Source: Sindora glabra
Lineage: Eukaryota; Streptophyta; Magnoliopsida; Fabales; Fabaceae
Direction: 5' to 3'
Assembly (NCBI GenBank): GCA_020226215.1
Contig: CM035234.1
Span: forward strand, 47,681,275 to 47,745,274
Length of the DNA: 64,000 bases
Shown: one piece after another, positions 12,961-24,000 of the stretch
How the letters are laid out: every line of letters starts with the position of its first letter
How positions within the stretch are numbered: the stretch's first letter is position 1
Notes under the pieces: model-generated
What the model was told of the DNA's origin: nothing
Seen by the model: the letters and a program-made list of their open reading frames with translations, nothing else
The model's database searches: none
Program-made: the position numbers and the translations under genes

Positions 12961-13264
12961 TATCATTTTGAGTATCCGTACATAAACTATTTATCAGTAA
13001 AGTATATAACTAATACATTTTTACCCATGAATGTTTATAATTAAGTATTTGTATATAAATTATTTATCCATGAATGCATATAACTAATACATTTTTATTT
13101 ACATATTTTTATTCATATATGTAAAGAAAAATATTTTTTAAATAATAAAATACTAAAAATTATTTAAAAATTATTTATCCATTTTTTAAAATTTATTCTT
13201 GAAAAAAATTAAAATCATAATCTTGCATACTATTTTTAAAATCTAACATATAAAATTAGATTTT

Positions 13265-13284
13265 ATGTATATATATATATATAT

Positions 13285-13315
<31 letters not shown>

Positions 13316-13345
13316 TAGATATAGATATATAGATATAGATATATA
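13265..13345. repeat. (TA)n / (GATA)n microsatellite
   Basis: A run of TA dinucleotides (about 13268-13287) passes into seven or so GATA units and then an ATAGATAT pattern. Compound microsatellites of this kind vary in length between individuals. Confidence 0.85.
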
Positions 13346-13960
13346 GCTATATAAGCACCAATTCTGAAAATATTTTTTCAAAAATTAAATATAATATATA
13401 TATTATGTAAATCCTAACTTTCAATGTATAATTCTTAAATTTAAATTGAAATACTTCAAATATTTTTAAATTTTAGATTTATATACAAAAAAATTTGAAA
13501 GTTGATTAAGTTAACATTTTATTAAGAGAAATAAATAATAAATTTAAAAAAAAATTTAAGTTATATATTGTCCTTTACTTTTTGTGGGCCATAAAATATA
13601 TTCAATGATCAATACATGTGATTTATATATAAATTATTTATATTGAGCTAAAATTATAAATGATAGATTATGTATATAATATATTAAAAAAATTTATAAT
13701 AAAAATTTTTATCTTTGAATGTATTTTTAATTTTAAATGTTAAAAAAAAATTTGTAAATTTTCTATTCTCAATGAAAATGAAAATAGAAAATAATTAAAG
13801 TAAATGTACGAATTTTTTATTTTGATGAAAAATATGCAGTTCTTAATTTTATATACAGAGGTGTATAATATTAAAAAAATAACATTATTAATTTTAATGT
13901 ATTTAATTTTTCAAGTTTATTCATCGTTAAAAGAATTTAAAATTACAGTGAAACCTTTTA

Positions 13961-14015
13961 GTTTTCATTTTTATTTTAAAATTTATTTTAAAATTTTAAT
14001 TTTAATTTTGAAAAT

Positions 14016-14080
<65 letters not shown>

Positions 14081-15950
14081 AAATAAAGTCTAAATATTTA
14101 AATTTATATAGGAAAAGATATTTGGGCCTAACTTATTTTTATATATCCATAAGTTCATAAAAAATATTTGGGGCAAAAATAAAATTAGAATAAATTTAAG
14201 CATTAAATTGCAAAATTTATAAATAGATAAATTATCTAGAAACCTCTTTCATATATAAATAAGTGTCATTTATTCATTGACTTATCAATAAGGGTATCAA
14301 TATCTAAATTTTTAATCTGGGTATGAAAGAACTATCATTTTTTAAAATAAGTTAATATGCTAAACACATCTAGAAATTAATTTATTGATAAAATTAATAA
14401 ATTACAAATTAATTTCTTTTAAACACACATTACACCCTTGGTATTAAAGTGAAGATGAGATGTTATCGTGCAAATGATATTGCAGAAGAGGAACAAGTGG
14501 GTTTCGAAGGACCATTTTTTTCTACCTTCAATTTCAAATGTGAGAAAGAAGAATGTGGGTGATATATTAACTTTTCTAGGAATCTATTTTATCGGTCACA
14601 AGGAGTTCAATATCCACGGGAAAGCTATTTGACTGACTTGCACAAGGAGTATTTAAGACTACCATAATCATAAACATTTAGTACCAAAGAAATTTCAATT
14701 TCATTATTTATATTATAAAATTTTTTAATTTCTGACACTATCAATCAATAATTTTGAAAAAAATTTATCAATAATAGAAATATTTTAATAATTTCCTAAA
14801 AATAAACATAATAATTAGTGAATGAAATGATTTGAGTAAAAATCATTAAAAAGAAACCAAAATATTATTTTGTGAAACACCATTAATCTGCATTTGAGGG
14901 GGGGGGGGGAACAAATGAATGGGTCCTATGTCATGTGACACTATAAAAACTCATTTATTATTTTTTCAACATAGCTTATTGCCTTCATGTAAACATGGAA
15001 CATTTCAATTCTTTACTTTATATTTTAATATTTTTTATATTCAAAATTCCTCTAGAAAGTCCAAAACGAGGAAAAAGAAAGGTCCGCGTATTACCAAGAT
15101 TTTCAACTATTCCGTTAACGACAACGAGACATCATAGCGTTTCAACGTACAAGTTTGTACTTGGAAATTAAGTAATCATTTCATACAGATTCTTTTCCCA
15201 TTTTGTGTACCACAATTTAAGGGCATGTAAGGTATATTTTATATTTTCATATATTAAATATTTAAACAAACTTAACGGTGAAGTAAAGGAAAGAATTATA
15301 ATTATAATTTATATTATATTCCTTCCATTTTTTTTATCCGTCGTATTTTAAATAAAATTTTTATTTTTTATTTTTTATTATAAAATTTAAATAAAATATT
15401 AAATATTTTTTAAAAATTTTATCTTTTTATTGATGAATATTTTATTATTTTATATTTTTAACTCTCTTATCTATATTTTATTATATTTCTCTTTTTATTT
15501 TTATTTATTTTAAATTTTTACAAAAAAAATGATCTTATAAAATTTTTTAAAATAAATAAATTTTTAATATATATAAAATAGGTTAATGGCAACAAATAAT
15601 AAAAAATGAAATGAACATATTTTAATAGGGTAAAGTTCGTACAAAATGTATTTAAAAAGTAAAGTACAACGTCCTAACTTTTTATGTTATAAATTTAAAA
15701 ATTATTTTGTATTTATTATTTTTATTAAATTTTGAACTATTAGTTTGGTTAATGTACAAGAATTAGGAAAAATAATAAATATTCCTAATTTTAAAACAAT
15801 AAATTATAATTTATTATTATTTTTTATTAAAAATTGATTGGTAAGTAAAATTATTAAATATTTATTTTAATAATAGAGATAATATTTAAAAATAATAAAT
15901 ATAATTTAATTTCCTAAAATGACTAATTAATATAAATAAAACTTGTTTGA
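13961..15950. other. AT-rich intergenic DNA, no gene seen
   Basis: Apart from the TA run and a 12-base G homopolymer at 14898-14909, I see no feature. A less AT-rich stretch at 14440-14660 has no open frame of useful length or recognisable protein similarity. The 72-codon frame at 14919 has no recognisable motif. Confidence 0.55.
14021..14077. repeat. (TA)n microsatellite
   Basis: An uninterrupted TA dinucleotide run of more than 25 units. The 118-codon frame that crosses it (13804-14160) owes its Ile-Tyr run to this repeat and is not a gene. Confidence 0.9.
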
Positions 15951-17060
15951 TATTTAAAAAGAAAAAGAAAAGAGTATAATACCTTCTAGAAGAATCAGCG
16001 TCGCGAAAGACACGTTCCAATCTCAACTCCAAATTCGACAGTTCCTCGTGGCGAGTGGAACCCATTGGTTTGTTGGAATAGCGGTTATGTCCAACTCCGA
16101 TAATTTGGCCTTATCCAATGGATGTTTATTTAATAGGTCAGATTTAAATTAGATTTACGTTTAAATTTATTTATTAAATATTTAATAAGTATTGAATTTC
16201 TGTTGACTATCTCGTTGGATCCATTTAAATATTAGCTTTATAATTATGTAATTATTATCGATAAAAAATAATTTTTATTATTTTTTATACAATCTTCAAA
16301 AACATTTCATAATTATATCTTATTCAAAATGAAGTAACAAATAAGCTAGGTCTCACCGAATCCTTCATAAATCTAGAGCGATGAAATCCTGTCAGGGAGA
16401 CTCGCTTCATTTTGCCGTTACTGTTAGCATTGAAAAGCTTGCTCATTGTGGAAGTGTGTGAAAGCCAAACGTGAAATTTAGAAATGTGACAAACGTTTTT
16501 GTACTGTGTAATATATTATTAAACTATATCTTACCTTGGCATTAACATAGAAATATGTGATTAAACTTGTCAAATTTAAAAAATAATCTAATATATATCA
16601 TAAGCAATTGAAGAATTTTTTTATATTAATAAAGGAGAGATAAATACAAAATTGAAAAAAGAGATATGTGCTTCAAAGAAATAGAAATTTATTTTTAAAT
16701 AAAATTTTTTATTTACTTATAAAATATATTAAAATATCTCCCGATCTAACTGGATTGAGAAATTCGTTCTGGAATGAGTGTGTTAACATTGATTCTACAA
16801 TAAAGAAGCAATGTAGCTTTAAGGCTTCAAGCGCATCTAATCTTTCTTGAAGGGCTTTCCCTTTCCTTTGGATTTAATTCACGTCCCTTGTATTGTAGCA
16901 GTGCCAACTGTAATACAAAGAGATGCCGCATTTAGAGATGTTTTAAAGACATTTCTCATAGACCTCGCAACGAAATTAAATCTTGCTTTTATATTGGTAC
17001 TTTTAATCTAATTATATTATAAAATTAAAAAAAATCCAACTATTAAAACACTCAACTAAT
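15951..17060. other. Two mixed-composition islands, unrecognised
   Basis: Stretches at about 15985-16125 and 16740-16970 are clearly less AT-rich than their surroundings, as gene fragments or promoters often are here. Neither gives a convincing protein: the best frame (16668-16850, plus, 60 codons) matches nothing I recognise, and the minus strand is broken by stops. They may be old gene or transposon fragments. Confidence 0.4.
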
Positions 17061-17069
17061 CAATTAAAG

Positions 17070-17300
17070 TCTCATTTGATATATCATATAACATCCGATA
17101 ATACAAGATAAATTATACAAATAAAGCTTATATTATATTTAAGAGTTTCAAATATATTATATAACTTATTCAAAAAAAAATTCTTATACAGAAATTCAGT
17201 CTGTAATGAAAAGATAAGAACCGATACAATAGTATTAAAAACAAATTTTAAATTATTAAAATAAAAAAATCATTTTAAGCCTTCTTTTTCTTAATCTATC
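17070..17300. mobile_element. MITE-like element, copy 2 (inverted)
   Basis: The reverse complement aligns with 2320-2590: the order TCGGTTCTTATC, TTTTTGAATAAGTTATA, GAAACTCTTAAATAT, GTATAATTTATCTTGTATTATC corresponds block by block. The right edge toward 17430 is uncertain. It has no coding sequence. Confidence 0.45.
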
Positions 17301-17984
17301 TCACAAATCTTGTTTATATAATTAAAATTAGAAAATTCTTTTATGTTGGCAATTATATTTTGATTTAATATTTTTTAAATTTTTATTTGATAATATTATA
17401 TTATATTCATGATAATATATATTATTTGCTAATGTTTTTAAAATTTTATAGAGGATAACTATTAAGTTTTAAGAATTTTATATGCTTAAATTGATTTATT
17501 ATAATTTTTTATTAGTTTGTTATACCTAACCTTTTAGTGTGCATACACATATATGTGCATTTGTATATGTGTTATATTATTTTATTATTATAGTGTAAGT
17601 CTTTACTTTATGTATTTTATCATATTTTTTTAGAAATACTATTGCTAAGGAACATTTTGATCTAATCATGTAATTTAAATTTATTTGGAATTATTTTATT
17701 AATTTTTTATATATAACAGTATTTAATTGAATTAATTATTTTAAAATTTATACGTTTTGTACAACATTACAATAAGTAAAAAATAAAATAATTTTATACA
17801 AACTTTTATCAAAAAATCAAACATATAATATACTTCCTTATTCTATCATATATATTATTCAATTGCCCTTGTACTACCATATATACCAAGCTAGGAGGAT
17901 TTAATCTTACTTTTATATTTGTCTTTTTCATTCAACTCATAATAATTAGTTATTTATCTTGAGATTTTAACAAATCAATTTAAT

Positions 17985-18280
17985 AGTAGGGGTGCTTGAT
18001 AGTCTAAGGCTTACGGGCTTAGTGGATTAGTTCATAAACTTTTTGCAAAACCCATAAAAAAATAAGCCTAAATAAGTTCAACCCCTGCAAACTAAATTTG
18101 CACAAGCCACTATTTATAAGACAAAACTTGCAAGGCTCATAAAATTTTATGCAAATCAAATCAGCTAAAATAAGTCTACTTAAAATGCGAACCTTAGCAT
18201 AATGAGCCTAAATAAACTCAACCCGCATAAGCTTTTGCCTAATCTAGTCTACGAAGGCTGTTTATCATCCTTATCCAACA
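17985..18280. mobile_element. MITE-like element with GGCTTA/TAAGCC repeats
   Basis: The stretch begins TAGGGGTG and ends CATCCTTA, imperfect inverted termini. It is filled with short GGCTTA / TAAGCC / AAGCCTAAATAA words on both strands. The same style of sequence fills about 62060-62460. This pattern is common in plant non-autonomous DNA transposons, but the family is not identified. Confidence 0.45.
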
Positions 18281-18299
18281 ACTAGAGTTAGCCTCATAA

Positions 18300-19230
18300 A
18301 TAGAACACTCATTTGTTATCTTTAAGTTGTTCTTCGATACTTTCAACTTTAGCTTAAACTAGCTTTGATGCGATACATGGATACTTTTTTTAATAAAAAT
18401 TAATATATATTATATTTTATAAATAAATATTATTAATAAATTATTATAAGATTAATATAATTTAAACAATTAAAAAATTACAATTAGAAATATGAAGATA
18501 TATGCATACTTAAATACATACATTTTATCTTCTCTAAATTTTCTATAAAAATCTTCTATTTTATAAAAAATTTTATGTAAGACACTAAAACCAATAATAG
18601 AAAAAATTGAAATTTGAGAGATTAAATTCTCAATTATGTCATACTTACATATTTTTAAAACCAATTTAAAAGTATAATAGTAATTCTTTTTACCCATAAA
18701 TACATTTTGACTTATTATGAATGAGTGCTAGAACAACTTACAATATAAACATATACAAATAATTCATTAGGAATATAAATTATATTTAAATAAAAAAATA
18801 ATTATTTTGCATTACACAAATATTCTACTAAGAAATTTTTTTAAATTTGATGTATTTGAAACATCACCTAATAATAATATTAGTGAAACTATAAAATTAA
18901 TAATTTAAAGTTCAATATAATTTAAAATATAGTAAAAATATATATTGTAGTAATTATTAAATTTAATTAACAGTATAAAATGATAGTATGATAAATAAAA
19001 TATTTTTAAAATATATTTATAATATAAAATTTAAATATATGTTTACTATAAATTAAATTAATTTTGGCAAAATAAAGTGATAATAAATATAAAATATATG
19101 CTCATATGAGCATTATAATTATAATAATATTAGATAAATATGTAAGATTATAATAATGATTTACAATATGGACATATACAAATAATTTATTAAGAATATA
19201 AAATATATTTGAATAAAAATAAAAAATTAT
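18300..19230. other. AT-rich intergenic DNA, no gene seen
   Basis: No feature is supported. The 75-codon minus frame at 18470-18697 is AT-driven and shows no motif. Confidence 0.55.
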
Positions 19231-19234
19231 AAAA

Positions 19235-20255
19235 TATTTAGGATAAATATTAAACATGGTTTATTAGTAAATATGAAATTTTTTTATTTATTTAAGGGGA
19301 TAGAAAATTAAGTGACTGTTATATATTAAATTTACAAAGAAAGCAAATTAGTGTAAAAAAAAATATTGTACTAAAGGCTCTTTGATTTTTTAACTTATTT
19401 TGTGAAAAAAATTTACAAGTAGAAGAATTTTGGAGGAGAATAATGTTGAATTTTAAGATTTTTTATATTGGCCTTTTGAAATTTTTAAGATTTGTAAATA
19501 CCCTTGAAAAACTTATTTTTCTCCCATCCATATCTTTTTATAAATTTTTTAATAATATTGATATTAACCTTTTAGAGTAGCAAAAATAAGTTGTATAAAT
19601 ATAAAGTGATATAACAAATTATTTAGAGAAAAATATAAAGTGACACATCATCAATTTCCTTCTTATTTTATTTTCTATGCATATATTTTTATAAAAAATT
19701 AAGATAAACATTAAAATTACTTTAAAAATAACTATAAAAATTTTAAGATAAATATTGAATATAGATTATTAAAATATTGTGATATTTTATTTATTTAAAA
19801 TAGGATTGAAAATTAAATAATAACAATATATTAAATTTAGAAAGATAGTGTAATAAAATATGACTTTCTCATTTTATTTTCTATGCATATCTTTTTTTAA
19901 AATATTTTTAAGATAAATATTCAAATTAGTTTAAAAATATTTATAAAATTTTTAAGATAAATATTAAATATAGCTTATTAGAAGATTGTGAAATTTTATC
20001 TATTTAAAAATAATTGAAAATTAAAGAATAAAAATATATTAAATTTAGAAAGAAAATAAATTAGTATAATAAAATATGAAATTCTCATTTAATTTTCTAT
20101 CTATGTATTTTTTTAAGATTTTTAAGATAAATATTAAATATATCTTATTAGTAGATTGTAAAAAAAAATTATTTATTTAAAAGAGAATAGAAAATTAAAT
20201 AATTATAATATATTAAATATAAAAAAAATAAATTAGTATAATAAAATATGAAAAT
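19235..20255. repeat. Tandem array, ~210 bp unit
   Basis: Three copies follow one another at about 19650, 19863 and 20075. Landmarks are TTTTATTTTCTATGCATAT at 19663 and 19877, with the diverged match TTTAATTTTCTATCTATGTAT near 20085. Each is followed by TTTAAGATAAATATT, a TTATTAG..GATTGT block and AATATATTAAAT. A diverged partial copy lies upstream at about 19240-19375. Spacing is roughly 214 and 206 bases. The array is non-coding. Confidence 0.65.
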
Positions 20256-21014
20256 GGCTGACATAGCATTAAATATTCTAAGTATTTTAACTTTTTCAAG
20301 CAAACAAATAAATTAACTTATATTTTATATCAATTTTTTTGGAAGTTATTTTAAAAAGGGAAAATTTTTTTGTTTTAAGAAGAAAATTTGTAAGGAAAAA
20401 TTTTCAGGTGAAAGGATTTCAGAAAAAAATATAAAATTGATTTCTCTATGTACCACTCCACTTAGTCCTCTTTGTTCCTTTTTAAATGTTAAGTGCAACA
20501 GGGAGAAAAAAAATTCTAAACTTTTCGCCCAGGCTTTTGATTAGACCTCAATTCTTGTGACTTGCAAATAATTGATCTCACATTATGGCCAAGAAAACCT
20601 TTAAGAAAAAAACAAATGGTGTTATAGCCTTTTTATTTATCTTACATTGGAAAACTTCACATATTTAAAATTTTCCACAACACACCCGATCAAGTCTCTT
20701 GTGCACCAGACAGAATATCAAGAAAATGCTTTAAATTTTGCACATTCAAATGTATCTAAAAACATTACACTGATTAAATCAGTAAGAGATTTACTACTAA
20801 GAAGATAACAAGAGTGAAATTTCATTAATAGGGGAATTAAGATACCAAAGAGCAGTCTTCCAGCAAAATTTTTTATCGTACTGATGTGAACTCCTTTTCT
20901 GCATTTTTCCAAATCCAAAAATAAAAATGGATAAACAAATACAAATGCTTCAAAACCAAAACTGCAGTTTCATGCTCAAGACTCAATTTTAGGCGGGCCA
21001 ACTGCCCCCCACAT
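20256..21014. other. 3' flank of the NSN1 gene
   Basis: This lies downstream of the NSN1 stop codon (minus strand) and probably holds its 3' UTR near the stop. The first clear AATAAA on the minus strand is at about 20633-20638, some 380 bases past the stop. Whether it is the used poly(A) signal is unknown. The 66-codon minus frame at 20718-20918 has no motif and is likely chance. Confidence 0.4.
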
Positions 21015-24000
21015 TCATTCCTCAATACCAGGCATAGGCACCTCATTATTCACTTGATCGTCCTCATCCTCGCCCTCGCTCCCCTCATCCGCATCCATCG
21101 CAGTGCCCTTTTGGAAGTAATCAACTTTGAAGTCATAATCGTCATCCATAGCATCGGATGAGGTTTTATTAGCCTTTTTCCTCCTCCTCTTCTCTGCTCT
21201 CCGGAGCTTTGTATTAAGTATGCCCTCTGCTACATATAACTTCTCATTTTGCCTGGTGGCAGTAGTTTTTCCCTTGTTCTTGCTGCTGTCGTCTTCAGGT
21301 TCCATAGACTCGTCAACATTATTGTCGGCTATGTTTCTGGGATTTTCTCCACTTTGATTGGATGGTCCAGGCTGCATATCATCCTACCAAACATAAATTT
21401 AAAGGATAAGAATGATTCCATTGATAAAATTGAAATAGACTTAAGACTCCATGACTAAGAAAAACCCTCAAGCTCCTTCCTAAAGCAATTTCAAGTGGGC
21501 TCTTCAGATACAGGGTGAAAATGAAAAACCCTCAAGCTCCTTCCTAAAGCATTTTCAAGTGGTCTCTTCATATATGGAGTGAAACAGAAACATCTCCCCT
21601 CTCTCTCAACTAGAATAAAAGACGAAAATGAAAAGAGAGAGTCAAATATCTAGAGAAAACAATCCCATTTGACAATATACATTGCTAACATTGAAAGATG
21701 GAAAAATCGCAATTTCCAAATAACCAGCTGAGCTGCCAAAAGTGGTGATATATTCTGTGAGCAAAGTAAAACCTACAAAGAGTCATCTATTCCAATCCAA
21801 AATCTGATTCATAGAAGTCAACTTGAAGGAGCTTCTAAAATGTGGCAGATAACAAACCTCTAACATCTTCTCATCAAAGTTGAGAGGGTGACTTGAAGGA
21901 ACTTCAACTGGGTTGAAATCATCAGCAGACTTAAGGCTCCCAATGAACGATTCACTATTGTAGACTTCGTCAATGTTAAACTCCTTTGCAAATTCAGAAA
22001 CTATCCTGGCTTCTGAAGGTTCTCCTTGATCCCTCACTGGGGGTAAGGTGTAATATGGAATTTTACCTGAAACACACAGTGATACAAGTAGTCAGTTCAA
22101 TTAAACTTGGTGTGAAAAAATGCTTCCAGCTTCTTTGGGTTTGAGCTTTTGCTTGTGTGCGTAGGAGTACCACATATACGCATACCCTCATTCCAGTCAT
22201 GAAGAATAATTTTTGCAGCAGCTTCAACATCAACTATTCCACCCTTTTTGAGCTTGCCCCTAACTGAAGCAACCTTCTGTAGAAAGTCGTCAACTGAATC
22301 GAAGCTTGGAATCTTGTAGAGGATTACCAACAGTCTAGCTGGACAAAGCTTGAGAATTTCCTTCACTGTATTCTCCAAATGAACGAGAAAGAATTACATC
22401 TCCAGTCAAGGAAGCAAAGAGCTATTAAGGGCTTGTTTGATATAGCAATGAAAATGATTGCTTTTTTTGAAGGATAATTGCTGTAAAAACTTTTAGTGAG
22501 GGAAATCACAATTAAAAAATAAACTGCAAAAGATAACTTATTATTTAAACACAATTTTTCTCTCACTACAAGGCATTTAAAACCAATTCTCTCTCAAAAA
22601 AATCAATTATTACCCAGAGTGGTGCCAAACATAAAATCACATGCACTCAAATTTATCAAAAATCAATTATATTTATCAATATAGTTCTATTGCTATACCA
22701 AAAAAGCCCTAACTAAATCCATAAATAAATTAAAATGACTCTCAGAAATACATGCTCTTCAAATGCATAAGTTTAAAATGCTACTATTTATTTTATAAAT
22801 ACTTTGTTAAATGGCAATAATAACTGAAATACAGAACCCAGCATTTCAACCACACCCAAAAAAAAAAAAAGAAGAAGAAGAAGAAACTATTAAATATGTG
22901 TCAAGAGGAAAAAGAGAATAGAAAATGACTAACTAAAGTAATTAGGCATCAAAACTAACATAATAACACAAACAATTAGCTATATCCTTAATAAAAATAT
23001 AAATTAAATAATTAATATTTTAATGAAGTTTTAAAGACCAATCAGTCAAGATAAATAAATGCCTTCACCTACCTGGGCTAACTGGATCATTAAGCTTCTC
23101 AATCCTCTTGCAATTTCGTAAAGCTATAGGTGTGTCATTTTCTTGAGACTTGAGCATAACAACACCAGGACAGTCCAGCAACTTCACATTTTTGTCTAAC
23201 TGAACCTCTTGCAATGATCTCGTCAGTCCAGGAGTCGCACCAACATTGACAACATGGCATCTCTTTAGGCTATTAATGAGACTACTTTTACCAACATTTG
23301 GAAGGCCAATTACACCAACAGTGATCGACTTCTTGATCTGGCATTCCAAGAAACAGGAGAATAAGTTATCTGAAATAAGAAAAAATTATCTAGATCTTAC
23401 AGAATTTCATCAAAAAAATATCATGTAAAATTATTCATCATCATGAGAAAGTAAAATGAGCACAGAAATGTAAAATCACCGATAGACAGAGGCTAAGTCA
23501 AGATGACCCTGTGAACTTGACAACTTCTAGTTTAGCTCTAGTAGACCTTCAGATCTAATAGGTGAATTTAGAAGTGTCACACCGCACATAGGTATCCATG
23601 TACAAAGAAACCACACAAGAAAGAGGATAATGGTTGGAAAAAATACTTCATAAGAATCAAGTAGCCTCAAAACCACACCAGATTAAAAGAATTCTTAAAG
23701 ATAGATAGCTCACATGCTAACATAACATTCACATAAACTTAGACAATTCATGTCATTGACTTGAGTATTAAGAGAACAAGAAAATCAAATAAAGCAGAAG
23801 ATGACAAGAAGGTATATAATACTAAAATATTTAGGTGCATGACAGTGTGAATTACTACACGTGAAGGAGATTTCAACCGTGGATTATTTACTTTGGTGTC
23901 AGTGTAAAGTTTCTATAAACCTAATATTTGGATGTCACAACTTACATTAAGTTTTCATCAGTGAAATTTCAACCTCATGTACTTAGAAGTTAAGCATAAT

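Larger units (their letters stand above)
11571..13960. repeat. AT-rich DNA with a ~340 bp direct duplication
   Basis: Bases 12352-12693 and about 13587-13920 are clearly the same sequence in the same orientation, with scattered substitutions and small indels. Shared landmarks include ATAAAATATATTCAAT, TTCTATTCTCAATGAAAATG and GGTGTATAATATTAAAAAAA. The ends do not look like LTR ends (no TG..CA). No coding sequence is seen. The spacer holds a long hairpin and a (TA)n(GATA)n run. Confidence 0.6.

Noticed and set aside
13804..14160. 118-codon open frame on the plus strand
   Set aside because: Its length comes from the (TA)n run read as Ile-Tyr repeats; the flanks are low-complexity and the region overlaps the direct duplication.
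15985..16005. Heat-shock-element-like TTCTAGAAGAATC
   Set aside because: One imperfect match in a long window with no gene nearby; expected by chance.
16740..16970. Organelle-derived gene fragment
   Set aside because: The composition shift suggested it, but no frame on either strand matches a plastid or mitochondrial protein or rRNA that I recognise.
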